64,000 bases of DNA, taken from assembly GCF_022230925.1 (NCBI RefSeq), contig NZ_JAKKFH010000007.1, forward strand, positions 1 to 64,000, read 5' to 3'. The stretch is from Micromonospora alfalfae (lineage in GTDB: Bacteria; Actinomycetota; Actinomycetes; Mycobacteriales; Micromonosporaceae). Below the pieces are notes generated by a model. That model had not been told where the DNA came from, ran no database searches, and saw only the letters and a list, made by a program, of their open reading frames with translations. The translations under genes were made by a program, and so were the position numbers. Positions 31,195 to 39,597 of the stretch are shown piece by piece (position 1 is the stretch's first letter; each line of letters opens with the position of its first letter).

Positions 31195-32627
31195 AGAGCT
31201 ACGAGGTCCAGATCTGGGAGATCGGTAAGCGCGCTGATCGGAAGTCCCGGCCGTGGCGGGTCCGCTGGGCGGTGAGTGGCCAGCGCTTCGAGGACATGTT
31301 TCGTACTAAGGCCCTGGCGCACTCGTTCCGCGCCGAGCTGGTCCAGGCGGCCAACGCGGGGGAGCCCTTCGACCCGGCCACCAGCCGCCCGGTCTCCGAG
31401 GCCAGAACCAAGAACCCCACCACCTGGTACGCGCACAGCCGCGCGTACGTCAAGATGAAGTGGCCTCGGGCGGCGGCCAAGACCCGGCGCTCGATCGTCG
31501 AAGCGCTGACCTCGATCACGGTGACCCTGACCCGGCCGGCGAAGCGGGGCCGACCGACTGACGCGCTGCTCCGTGAGGCGCTGTACCTCTACGGCCTCAA
31601 CCCGCGGCGCTGGTCCGACGAGATCCCGCCCGAACACACAGCAGCGCTGACCTGGCTCGAAACGGCCTCCCTGCCGGTCGTCGAGCTGGACTCGCCCGCG
31701 ATGGTCCGCCGTGTCCTCGACAGCCTGTGCATACGCCTCGACGGCAGGCCCGCGGCTGCCTCCACCGTCCAGCGGAAGCGGGCCACCTTCTACAACGTGC
31801 TCGGGTACGCGGTCGAGCTGGAGCTGATCGCCTCCAACCCGGTCGACCGGGTCCAGTGGACTGCTCCCGAGGTGGCTCAGTCCATAGACCGGCGGGTGGT
31901 GGCGAACCCGGCCCAGGTCGCCGCGCTGCTGGAGGCGGTGAAATCTCTCGGCAAACGGGCCGACAAGGTCACGGCGTTCTTCGGCTGCCTCTACTACGCG
32001 GGGATGCGTCCCTCGGAAGCCGCGGACCTACGGCGGGAGGACTGCGATCTCGCCGGGCGGTGCGTCGACTGCGGTGCCGACTTCGACGACCTGGCGGCGG
32101 TCAAGCCTTCCCGGTCCTGCGACCACGAGAAGATCGAACATCGCTGGGGCCGCCTGGTGCTCGCCGGCACCTCGCCGCGCGCCGGGTCGCACTGGACGGA
32201 TGACGGCGGCTCCCACGAGCGGCGCGGACTCAAGCACCGGGGGAGGGCTGAGACTCGTACGGTCCCGATTCCGCCCCGGCTCGTCGAGCTGCTCTGCGCG
32301 CACGTCGAGAATCACGGGGTCGGCCCGGACGGTCGGTTCTTCCGGGGCCTGCACGGTGGGCCGCTCTCCGAGTCGGTGTACGACCGGTGGTGGAAGCTCG
32401 CCCGGGAGAAGGCGCTGGCCGAATCGCAGGTCGTCTCGCCGCTCGTACGCCGGCCCTACGATCTGCGGCACGCGGCGGCGTCGCTCTGGCTGAATGCCGG
32501 CGTCCCGCCGACCGAGGTCGCCCGGCGCCTGGGCCACGGCGTCGCCGTCCTGCTCCGCGTCTACGCCAACTGCATCGACGGCGGAGACGACACCATGAAC
32601 GACAAGATCGGCGACGCCCTCGGATGA
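31191..32627 (+). CDS. int: Tyrosine site-specific integrase
   Basis: 478 aa. N-terminal arm- and core-binding domains, then the catalytic domain: R in YYAGMRPSEAADLR, PYDLRHAAASLWL with R426 (the usual His of HxxR is Tyr, as in many actinomycete integrases), LGH (H449) and nucleophile Y458 in LLRVYANCID. A Cys-rich insertion (RCVDCGADFDDL...RSCDHEK) could bind zinc. It would recombine attP with the tRNA-Tyr 3' end. Intact. Located 1.2 kb from attR, with two cargo genes between. Confidence 0.95.
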   Translation: MKSYEVQIWEIGKRADRKSRPWRVRWAVSGQRFEDMFRTKALAHSFRAELVQAANAGEPFDPATSRPVSEARTKNPTTWYAHSRAYVKMKWPRAAAKTRRSIVEALTSITVTLTRPAKRGRPTDALLREALYLYGLNPRRWSDEIPPEHTAALTWLETASLPVVELDSPAMVRRVLDSLCIRLDGRPAAASTVQRKRATFYNVLGYAVELELIASNPVDRVQWTAPEVAQSIDRRVVANPAQVAALLEAVKSLGKRADKVTAFFGCLYYAGMRPSEAADLRREDCDLAGRCVDCGADFDDLAAVKPSRSCDHEKIEHRWGRLVLAGTSPRAGSHWTDDGGSHERRGLKHRGRAETRTVPIPPRLVELLCAHVENHGVGPDGRFFRGLHGGPLSESVYDRWWKLAREKALAESQVVSPLVRRPYDLRHAAASLWLNAGVPPTEVARRLGHGVAVLLRVYANCIDGGDDTMNDKIGDALG

Positions 32628-32652
32628 GCAAGGGCTGTTGGAGGATGACGCC

Positions 32653-33168
32653 GTGAGTACCGAGTCGGGCGAAGCGCTGGCCAGGACGGAACGCCTCGTG
32701 CTGCGGGAAGTCCGGGCGCACGACCTGCCGGTGCTTGAGCGGATGTGGCAGGACCCGGTGATGCGGCGTTACCTCGGCGGCCCGGTGCCTGACGAGGTGG
32801 CGGACGAACGGAGGGCGGGTGACCACACGGGCGGGCTGATGGTGACGAGGAGTTCCGGAGAGATCGTCGGTTGGTGCCACCTCGGCCGGTACCGGACGGG
32901 CGATCTGGAGCTGTCGTACATCTTCCTGCCGGAGTGGTGGAGTCATGGCTACGCCCGGGAGGGGTGTGCAGCGGCCATCGTTCTTGCCTTCGACCGGTTC
33001 CCGGACGCATCCCGGCTGATCGCCGTCACGCAGAGAGCGAACCTTCGATCGGTCCGTCTTTTGCAAGCCCTCGGCATGGTCCTGGTCGACATCTTCGAGG
33101 AGTTCGGTGCGCGTCAGGTGATGTACGCGATCGACCGTCCGGACAGCAGCGACGGGCGGATGAGGTGA
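32653..33168 (+). CDS. GNAT family N-acetyltransferase
   Basis: 171 aa of the RimJ/RimL type: ARTERLVLREVRAHDLPVLERMW at the N terminus, ELSYIFLPEWWSHGYAREGCAAAIVLAF with the acetyl-CoA loop, and RLIAVTQRANLRSVRLLQALGMVLVD. Substrate unknown (protein, small molecule or antibiotic). GGAGG eight bases before GTG 32653 decides the start over TTG 32638. Lies between int and attR, hence element cargo. Confidence 0.85.
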   Translation: MSTESGEALARTERLVLREVRAHDLPVLERMWQDPVMRRYLGGPVPDEVADERRAGDHTGGLMVTRSSGEIVGWCHLGRYRTGDLELSYIFLPEWWSHGYAREGCAAAIVLAFDRFPDASRLIAVTQRANLRSVRLLQALGMVLVDIFEEFGARQVMYAIDRPDSSDGRMR

Positions 33169-33206
33169 GGTGGGAGTTGCCTACGTCGCAGGGGATGATC
33201 TCGGCT

Positions 33207-33710
33207 ATGTCCTCTAGCGCACCTGACCGGGACCTTCCTGCCGGTGATCAGCTCATCAAGATCTGGTTCAAGTTCGTTCCGCGCGAAGGGTGGCTTCCCT
33301 ACGACACAGAGGGCCTTTGGGCTGCCGCTGCCGGTCCTGACACAGCCCGCATCCGCAACGTCCCGTTCCTCCAAGACGGCGTTGCTGAGGGAGACATCGT
33401 GCGCTTCACCGTGGATCCTGACGGACTTCCCTGGGCAACCGGGCGGGTCGAGGCGTCGGGCAACTGCACGGTGCGGGTCCTGCCGATCCCTCGTGGCCCT
33501 CTTGGGCCAAGCGCCCAAGCTGTCTACGACCGCCTGGCGCCCTTCGGCCTCGGCGGTGAGACGTTCAGCAAGGAACTTCCTCTCGTTGCTTTCACCGTGC
33601 CAGCCGGTGCAGATCTCCCCGCGATCAAGGCGACCCTGCAACGGGGCGAGGCGGAGGGCTGGTGGAGCTTCGAGGTCGGTTGCGCGAGCGACGAATGGAG
33701 AGCGGCCTGA
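33207..33710 (+). CDS. DUF4265 domain protein
   Basis: 167 aa: IKIWFKFVPREGWLPYDTEGLWA, IRNVPFLQDGVAEGDIVRF, GLGGETFSKELPLVAFTVP and EAEGWWSFEVGCASDEWR. This matches DUF4265, of unknown function. ATG 33207 has ggggat 11 bases upstream; ATG 33195 adds four residues. Last gene before attR. Codon use is like the neighbouring GNAT gene. Confidence 0.75.
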   Translation: MSSSAPDRDLPAGDQLIKIWFKFVPREGWLPYDTEGLWAAAAGPDTARIRNVPFLQDGVAEGDIVRFTVDPDGLPWATGRVEASGNCTVRVLPIPRGPLGPSAQAVYDRLAPFGLGGETFSKELPLVAFTVPAGADLPAIKATLQRGEAEGWWSFEVGCASDEWRAA

Positions 33711-33837
33711 GCATCGGGCGTCTCCTGGCAGCGTGCCGTGGGCGTGGGCACATGGTGGGCGGTTGACCGGTCGTTGTGCCTGCGGCGGCGAGAAACAGCA
33801 GCTCAGTGCCGCTGACCTAGGCATGATCACGGACGCC

Positions 33838-33894
33838 CTGTAAATCCGTCGCGAAAGCTTCAGAGGTTCGAATCCTCTACCCGCCACCAGGTGC
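33838..33894 (+). repeat. attR: 57-bp direct repeat
   Basis: Exact copy of 15311-15367: anticodon loop through CCA plus five bases of tRNA-Tyr. The sequence upstream lacks the tRNA 5' half, so this is not a functional tRNA. Confidence 0.95.
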
Positions 33895-33896
33895 GC

Positions 33897-33940
33897 AAAG
33901 AGGCCCCTGACCAGCGTGAACGCCGGTCAGGGGCCTCTTT
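33897..33940 (+). terminator. Native tRNA-Tyr terminator, now beyond attR
   Basis: aaagaggcccctgacc / ggtcaggggcctcttt, perfect 16-bp stem, 12-nt loop, followed by cgtgag. This would have terminated tRNA-Tyr before the element inserted. Confidence 0.85.
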
Positions 33941-34045
33941 CGTGAGTCTCACTCAGTCCCGCTTCAGCCCGCTCAATCTCGCTGGCCGTGTCGTATACGT
34001 GTCGCCAGCCGACGTTGGGTTGCAGCGCGGCTGCACCATGGTCGG

Positions 34046-34582
34046 ATGGCATGGGAGTGGTTGCCCCCGGCAGGGACAGTTGCAGCATCAATAGTCGGGA
34101 CAGTCGGCCTCGTGGCCGTATCAGTGCGCGCTGCGGCTGCCGGCAGGCAAACGCAAGTCGATGTTGCCAAGGTCCAGGCTGACGCAGCGTTGACGAAAAC
34201 CCTTCTTGACGAAAAGCGTGCGCTATACGCCAAGTTTCTCGGTTTGGCGGACACCGCCAGAAACAAGGTCGCTGACGAGCGTAAGCGCAAAGCCGCTCTC
34301 GTCCAGTTGGTTGGGCATGACGAGCCGGACGGTGACGAGGTTGAGCTTGAGGGTGAGACGGCTGACGTGGAGTGGTCTGCTGAACTCAACGAGCTACTCA
34401 CCGAGATGTCTGGCCTACGCATGCAGATCATGATCCTTTCCGGTCCTGAGATGGCCCGCAAGGCGGGCGACCTATTCGCCGTCGTGCGCGACTTCGCAAG
34501 GCGTAAGGCCACCGAAAGCGACGTCGAGGTTGAGTTGGTCGCTGCTGGAGATGCGATGCACGTGGACGCAACCCAGCCCTAG
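34046..34582 (+). CDS. Hypothetical membrane-anchored protein
   Basis: 178 aa. One N-terminal membrane segment (GTVAASIVGTVGLVAVSVRAAAAG) followed by a charged helical domain (QTQVDVAKVQADAALTKTLLDEKRALYAKFLGLADTARNKVADERKRKAALVQL) and an acidic middle. This is the layout of small membrane-tethered coiled-coil proteins seen beside mobile elements. No clear ribosome site; ATG 34046 is a choice of convenience. Lies just outside attR, so it may belong to the older, decayed insertion. Confidence 0.6.
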   Translation: MAWEWLPPAGTVAASIVGTVGLVAVSVRAAAAGRQTQVDVAKVQADAALTKTLLDEKRALYAKFLGLADTARNKVADERKRKAALVQLVGHDEPDGDEVELEGETADVEWSAELNELLTEMSGLRMQIMILSGPEMARKAGDLFAVVRDFARRKATESDVEVELVAAGDAMHVDATQP

Positions 34583-34589
34583 GCTGTGC

Positions 34590-35271
34590 CTACTCGGTTA
34601 GGTGCTCGCCTAGGGCGGCGTCGATCCGGCGGCGAGCTGTTTCCTCCTGGCCGTAGACGCACTTCGCGTACACCCGCACCAGGACGTAGACGCTGTGTCG
34701 GCCCACTTGGCGACCGGGGTAGCTGGCACCCCTGCATTGAGCCAGAGCGACACGGCGGCGCGCTGCACGTCGTACGGTCGCCGGCCAGGGGGCGTTGCTG
34801 CGCCGGGGTGAGCACCTTTGCCCGCGCGTCGCGCCACGCCTTCCCGTAGGTGTTGTTCGGGATCGGCTGACCGTCGGTGGGCACGTACCGGCCACCGGGG
34901 GCAGCGCCGGGTTACGAACAGCCCCGTTCGATCCGGGCGGGTACTTCTTCACGTGGTGGTCGAGCAGCCGCGCGAGCGGGTGGCACCGGCACGTCCCGCG
35001 TTGGGGCCTTCGCTCGGTGCTTCAACCCTCGTTCCTTGGCTGCGTCGCTGCCCTCGCCCCAGTCTCGGCCGCAGGCCACGGGCGAGCCGGTCAGGTGCAG
35101 TACGCCCCACCCGTCAGGCTCCGCGGGCCGCTCGTACTCGTCTTCGCGCAGGTGAAGAACGTCTTCAGGCGTGGGGCGTTGTAAGACATTCATCCAAAGA
35201 ACGCTTCCAAGCCGGGGATGGATGGCATGGGACGGCTCCCTTCGCAGCGTTGCCGGACGAACCCGGCGCAC
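34590..35271 (-). pseudogene. Frameshifted relic of a second tyrosine integrase
   Basis: Fragments of one integrase are spread over several minus-strand frames. Upstream: LEAFFG and TPEDVLHLREDEYERPAE...GWGVLHLTGSPVACGRDWGEG with RGLKHRAKAPTRDVPVPP. Then PTDGQPIPNNTYGKAWRDARAKVLTPAQQR, then RPYDVQRAAVSLWLNAGVPAT, and finally GRHSVYVLVRVYAKCVYGQEETARRRIDAALGE to the stop. At least three frameshifts are needed. The catalytic LRH reads VQR, losing the arginine. Related to but distinct from the intact integrase at 31191. Confidence 0.8.
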
Positions 35272-36121
35272 AGGGTGGGCGCATCCCGTCGCTCCGCCAG
35301 AGTGCCGTCACATGGCTGGCAGCCTCGCCGTCCTGCCCACGAACGGCACTGTTGTTCGATGGCGCTCCGACGGGCGGTCCAACGCGAGTCCCTTGTCGAC
35401 ACCGGGACGCTGTGGTGGCTGACCGTTGCCGTCACCTCGTTCGCCCGGTGGTGCTGGGAGTTTTCGGGCGATTTGAGGCCGCGGCCCAGGCGGTTGGCCG
35501 AGCCCCGCCGCCGGTATCGGTTCCGGTCGGCTCCACCAAACTCGCCGGTGAGGTCTGGGCCGCTTCGCGGAGCTGGCCGAGTCGGCCTACCCGGCCTCTC
35601 GTACTTCAACGAGGTTCTTCGCGGCCGCGGCGGCCACTTCGCGACCTGAGAGAAGCCGTGTGGAGTTCGCCGATCGGTCGCGAAGGCTACAGAGTCTCGA
35701 ACCGTCCGTCTCCGGCGGTGATAATCGAGAGACTCCGATGCTATGGATCCGAGAGGATTGTTGTGTTCAACTGGTCACCGGTTGCGAACCCGGCCAACCG
35801 GCGCCCGTCGTCCTGGGGAGTTTCGGTGGTCGGGAAGGTCCGGTGCCGCCCATACCTGCCGGCTTTGCGTTCGCGGCGGGCTTTGCTACTGGAAGCGGCT
35901 TCCATGACGTAGATCCAAATTGTGGCTATAACTTGAACACGCATCATCTGCGCGTCTCCTGGGACCAGCCAACGACCTTGCAGGGCTTCCGTCGTTGAAG
36001 CGTTCGGGCCGGCTGGACGGGCCTGCGCCGCTCAGCCGTCCGACCGCTTTGCGGGCTGCCTCGTGTGTGGCACCATCGTGGAATCTTGCCTTCCCGACAC
36101 CCCTGCCATGAGGAGCACACG
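35272..36121. other. Scar region without intact genes
   Basis: About 850 bp. The minus strand continues weak integrase-like sequence to about 35290 (LEAFFG at 35190-35210). A degenerate tRNA-Tyr-3'-like segment lies at 35673-35706. The rest holds no supported gene. Consistent with a decayed insertion. Confidence 0.5.
35673..35706 (+). repeat. Degenerate tRNA-Tyr 3'-like segment (candidate fossil att site)
   Basis: Aligned to the tRNA-Tyr segment starting gtcgcgaaagcttcagag, 24 of 30 positions match, including gtcgcgaa, cagag and tcgaa, in the same orientation as attL and attR. Similarity fades in the acceptor region. Confidence 0.4.
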
Positions 36122-36259
36122 ATGTCTGGTCAAAGGCTGGCCCGGCGGGTCGGCATGGTGTTCGCAGCACTGGCTTTCGTTGTGATGGCAGGCGGGGCTT
36201 CCGGAAGTTTCGGGGAGTTCCAGGCTTTTGACTACGTCTGGACGGCGCCGCAGCGCTAG
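36122..36259 (+). CDS. 45-aa exported peptide
   Basis: Starts SGQRLARRVGMVFAALAFVVMAGGASGSFG, a classical signal peptide (basic n-region, hydrophobic core, likely cut after AGGASG or ASG), leaving a mature part of about 17-20 residues, FGEFQAFDYVWTAPQR. aggag seven bases before the ATG. Lies 93 bp before the GGDEF-EAL gene. No Cys at the cleavage site, so not a lipoprotein. Function unknown. Confidence 0.6.
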   Translation: MSGQRLARRVGMVFAALAFVVMAGGASGSFGEFQAFDYVWTAPQR

Positions 36260-36352
36260 CCGAGGCTGGTGACACCACTGTCGTATCGGACGGTGTCGTC
36301 AGCTTCGTTTCCGGCCGTGCGTCCTTCGCAGCAGTGACCGGTAAGGAGTGGG

Positions 36353-38908
36353 ATGGCTGGCCGCCGGTCCGCGTCGGGTGGCTCGGGGTCTCCTCGGCGC
36401 CCGGCCCAGTACGCATGGTTCATCACCGGCCCGTTGATGTTCCTGGCCGTCGTCTTCTCGATGACGATCGGGCTGGTGACCCCGAACCGGCCGCACCCCT
36501 CCGGGTCCTGGGGGCTCGCCGCCGTCCTGCTGGGCGTGATGGTGATCGCCGGCCTGCCGATGCTGAACTTCGTCATCGGGCGGCAGTCCTTCGGGGTGCG
36601 GCTCGTCGAGATCCCGCTGGTGCCGGCGTTCGTCTTTCTTCCGCCGTTGATGGTCGTCCTGGTTTACACCCTCTCCACGCTGATAACCCACCTGCGGTAC
36701 CGCTTCGGGGTGGAAAAGCTGGCCTTCAACGTCGCCAACGCCGCCGCTGCCGTATCGCTGGCCGGCCTCGTGTTGCTGGCGCTGCCGCCGGTCGTGGGTG
36801 TCGGACCGCGGACGTGGGGAGTGCTCTTCGCGTCCGTCGGTACCGTCGTGGTGTCGACCCTCGCCGGCGTGGCCGGGGTGATCGCGATCATGCACGGCCG
36901 GCATGCCGCGCTGGGTGTGCTGCGTAGCGGGTTGCCGTCTCTGCTGGCCAACGGTGTCAACCTCGTAGTCGGGTTGATCGTCCTGATCGCTGTGGACAGC
37001 ACCTGGTGGTCGGCCGTGTTGATCGTCGTGCTCGGGGTCGCGCTCGCGAAGGTCTACCGATCGTACGAGCAGTTCTTCCGGCAGCACCGGACGCTCGGCG
37101 ACATGTACGAACTCACCCAGGCGATGACCGCCAACGGGCAGAGCGGCAACCTGGCTGACGTCCTCCTCGGTCGGATCCGGGGGTTGATGCAGGCCGAGTA
37201 CGCGACGCTGTGGCTGCCGGCCCAGGGGCGTCACCCGGAGGTGATGCTGACCGCGCGGGTCGACGACGCCGGCCTGTTGGACACGTCGCCGACGCCGGTG
37301 GTCGTTCGCGAGGAGGCCCGCCGTCAGCGGCGCAGTCTGGCCATGGGTGTTCGCCTCGGCGACGAGGAGAGCCTGCGAGGGTCGCTGCGCGCCACCGGTG
37401 TGAAGGACATCATCGTGGTGCCGCTCTACTCGGGTCAGGCGGTGATCGGCACGCTCGAGGTGGTCAACCGCCTCAGCGACGTCGGTCATTTCACCCCGGG
37501 CGACATCCCCGTCTTCGAGACGGTCGCCGCTCATGCGGCCGTGGCCCTGGAGAATTCGCGGTTGGTCGACCGGCTTCGGCACGACGCCCACCACGACACG
37601 TTGACCCGACTGCCCAACCGGCGGCGGATCACCGGAGCGCTGGACGAGTCGGTCAAGATCCGGGCACCGGGCGAGGTGGTGGCGCTGCTGCTCTTCGACG
37701 TCGACGGGCTGCGCCAGGTCAACGAGTCCCTGGGGCACGCGGCCGGGGACAAGGTCCTCACCGAGGTCGCCACTCGGCTGCGGGCCAGCGCGCCGTCGTC
37801 GGCTCTGGTTGGCCGCGCCGGTGGGGACGAGTTCCTGGTGACACTGCGGTTGGAGAGCGCCGAGGCCGCGCTTGAGTTGGCCGCCCAACTGCGCGACCAG
37901 ATCCGCGACGAGATGGTCTTCGACGCGCTCACCCTCGACGTGGACACTGCCGTCGGGGTGGCCGTACACCCGGATCATGGCAGCGACGCGGCGACCCTGC
38001 TGCTCCGGGTCGACCTCGCCGCCACCGCGGCCAAGTCGGTGCCGGGCAGCGTGCAGCTGTTCAATCCCGCACTGGAGTCCCGTTCACTGCGCCGGTTGGG
38101 TCTGGCCGGCGATCTGCGCCGAGCGCTGGACCAGAACGAGCTGGAGGTCTACTTCCAGCCCAAGGTGACCCTGCGGGACCGGCGCCTGGTGGGTGTGGAG
38201 TGTCTGGCCCGCTGGGAGCATCCGGCGCACGGCACTGTCGCGCCCGAGGACTTCGTGGCGGTGGCCGAGCACACCGGCCAGTTGAGCCGGCTCACCGAGG
38301 TGGTGCTCCGGGAGGGCCTTCGGCGCAGCCGGGACTGGGCGCTGGCCGACCAGCCGCTGCCCATCGCTGTCAACCTCTCGGCTCGGACGCTCATCGACAG
38401 GCACTTCCCGGACCGGGTCCAGGAGTTGTTGACCGAGTACAAGGTGCCGGCGCAGCGCCTCACCCTGGAGATCACCGAGTCGGGGGTGCTGGACGGCACG
38501 GACCGGCCGATCCCCACCCTGCAACGGCTACGGGATCTCGGCGTACGGCTGTCGGTGGACGACTTCGGCACTGGTGACTCGTCTCTGGCGCACCTGCGCC
38601 GGCTGCCGGTGCACGAGGTGAAGGTGGACCGGTCCTTCGTGCAGGGCATGGCGACCGACCCGGGGGACCTGGCGATCGTCAACGCGGTGGTCACTCTTTC
38701 CCAGCAGTTCGGCCTGGCGGTGGTGGCCGAGGGGGTGGAGAGCGAGTTGACCCTGGAGCTTCTCCAGGACATCGGCTGCGAGATCGGGCAGGGTTTCCTG
38801 TTCAGCCGGCCGCTGCCGTACGAGCGGTTGGCCGCCTGGTTCGGTGCCCAGGTCGAGCCGGAGACGACCTCGAACGGGGAGCTGCCGCGCCTGCGTGTCG
38901 TGCCCTGA
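36353..38908 (+). CDS. Membrane GAF-GGDEF-EAL cyclic-di-GMP protein
   Basis: 851 aa. About seven membrane helices (1-235), a GAF-like sensor (about 255-400), a GGDEF domain (DTLTRLPNRR, FDVDGLRQVNESLGHAAGD, intact GGDEF in GRAGGDEFLV) and an EAL domain (about 590-835: YFQPKVTLRDRRLVGVECLARWEHP, NLSAR, LEITES, DDFGTGDSSL, KVDRSFV, AEGVE). The EAL triplet reads ECL; catalytic Glu is kept. It could make and break c-di-GMP, with the balance unknown. aaggag precedes the ATG. Close in plan to Streptomyces RmdA/RmdB-type membrane proteins. Confidence 0.92.
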   Translation: MAGRRSASGGSGSPRRPAQYAWFITGPLMFLAVVFSMTIGLVTPNRPHPSGSWGLAAVLLGVMVIAGLPMLNFVIGRQSFGVRLVEIPLVPAFVFLPPLMVVLVYTLSTLITHLRYRFGVEKLAFNVANAAAAVSLAGLVLLALPPVVGVGPRTWGVLFASVGTVVVSTLAGVAGVIAIMHGRHAALGVLRSGLPSLLANGVNLVVGLIVLIAVDSTWWSAVLIVVLGVALAKVYRSYEQFFRQHRTLGDMYELTQAMTANGQSGNLADVLLGRIRGLMQAEYATLWLPAQGRHPEVMLTARVDDAGLLDTSPTPVVVREEARRQRRSLAMGVRLGDEESLRGSLRATGVKDIIVVPLYSGQAVIGTLEVVNRLSDVGHFTPGDIPVFETVAAHAAVALENSRLVDRLRHDAHHDTLTRLPNRRRITGALDESVKIRAPGEVVALLLFDVDGLRQVNESLGHAAGDKVLTEVATRLRASAPSSALVGRAGGDEFLVTLRLESAEAALELAAQLRDQIRDEMVFDALTLDVDTAVGVAVHPDHGSDAATLLLRVDLAATAAKSVPGSVQLFNPALESRSLRRLGLAGDLRRALDQNELEVYFQPKVTLRDRRLVGVECLARWEHPAHGTVAPEDFVAVAEHTGQLSRLTEVVLREGLRRSRDWALADQPLPIAVNLSARTLIDRHFPDRVQELLTEYKVPAQRLTLEITESGVLDGTDRPIPTLQRLRDLGVRLSVDDFGTGDSSLAHLRRLPVHEVKVDRSFVQGMATDPGDLAIVNAVVTLSQQFGLAVVAEGVESELTLELLQDIGCEIGQGFLFSRPLPYERLAAWFGAQVEPETTSNGELPRLRVVP

Positions 38909-39001
38909 ACAGGGCGCGGACGATCACCGGGGATCCGATTTCACCTGTCGACCCGGGCCGTGTACTCTTACTCCTGCGCGCCCCACGGGGAGATCGCGCA
39001 G

Positions 39002-39074
39002 GCCCCCTTAGCTCAGTCGGCAGAGCGTCTCCATGGTAAGGAGAAGGTCTACGGTTCGATTCCGTAAGGGGGCT
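39002..39074 (+). tRNA. tRNA-Thr (GGT)
   Basis: Acceptor gccccct pairs with agggggc. Anticodon stem tctcc/ggaga with loop atggtaa, anticodon GGT at 39035-39037, T arm acggttcgattccgt. 73 nt, CCA not encoded. First of the conserved tRNA-Thr/tRNA-Met/rpmG run. Confidence 0.95.
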
Positions 39075-39098
39075 CGAGGGTTCAGCTGGACCCATCGC

Positions 39099-39171
39099 AG
39101 CGGTGTAGCTCAGATGGTAGAGCAAGCGGCTCATAATCGCTGTGTCGCCGGTTCAAGTCCGGCCACCGCTA
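39099..39171 (+). tRNA. tRNA-Met (CAT), elongator type
   Basis: Acceptor agcggtg / caccgct, anticodon stem agcgg/tcgct, loop ctcataa with CAT at 39132-39134. It lacks initiator features (a normal first acceptor pair is present). 24 bp after tRNA-Thr, likely cotranscribed. Lysidine-type Ile cannot be excluded from the anticodon alone, but synteny favours Met. Confidence 0.92.
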
Positions 39172-39303
39172 CTCTCGTCTTCCGGGCTCGTTGCCGGTGG
39201 TCGTAAGAATGGGCGCTTCTGGCGCCCACTTTGCATGTCCGCGCTGTCAGCGTCTAGGCTGGCGCGTCGTAGTTGTTTCCGTTAGCGAGGAAGGCACTCC
39301 GCC

Positions 39304-39471
39304 GTGGCGAAGGCTACCGATGTCCGGCCGAAGATCACTTTGGCGTGTGTGGAGTGCAAGGAGCGCAACTACATCACGCGCAAGAACCGGCGCAACGACC
39401 CCGACCGCATCGAGCTGAAGAAGTTCTGCCCGCGTGACGGTCGGCACACGGTCCACCGCGAGACCCGCTGA
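39304..39471 (+). CDS. rpmG: 50S ribosomal protein L33
   Basis: 55 aa from GTG 39304: [29 protein letters not shown] ... [17 protein letters not shown]. The four cysteines (CVEC and the single CP plus no second C) show a partly Zn-binding form: CxxC present, downstream pair reduced to one Cys. Position between tRNA-Met and hadA is conserved in actinobacteria. gaggaaggc serves as ribosome site. Confidence 0.95.
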   Translation: MAKATDVRPKITLACVECKERNYITRKNRRNDPDRIELKKFCPRDGRHTVHRETR

Positions 39472-39597
39472 CTGCTGGTCGGCCTCAGGGCCGGCCGTTG
39501 TCGAAGCTTTCCGATCGCCGATCTGACCGGTTTGGTGCGGCTCCGCCGCCGCCTACCGATCAGGTCGGCGATTGGGCTTTCCGTGTAGGTTCGCGGC

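Larger units (their letters stand above)
15311..33894 (+). mobile_element. Integrative conjugative element (AICE, pSAM2-like) in tRNA-Tyr
   Basis: Bounded by 57-bp identical repeats (15311-15367 and 33838-33894). The left copy is the 3' half of tRNA-Tyr and the right copy is an orphan. Period 18,527 bp. Contents match actinomycete integrative and conjugative elements: pra-like activator, FtsK/SpoIIIE transfer ATPase, DUF2637 Spd-like protein, HUH replication initiator, excisionase and tyrosine integrase in one overlapped run, with int nearest attR. Regulation appears to be by GntR proteins with shared operators. Cargo includes an Mrr-type nuclease, a HEPN-like membrane protein, a glycosyltransferase, a sigma-factor cluster, a GNAT and a DUF4265 protein. 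All core genes look intact, so it may be mobile. Confidence 0.93.

Noticed and set aside
33838..33894. Second tRNA-Tyr gene
   Set aside because: Only the 3' half is present; D arm and 5' acceptor are missing, so it is attR.
34579..35271. Active second integrase
   Set aside because: Needs several frameshifts and lacks the catalytic arginine.
35673..35706. Functional tRNA
   Set aside because: No cloverleaf can be formed; only partial similarity to the tRNA-Tyr 3' half.
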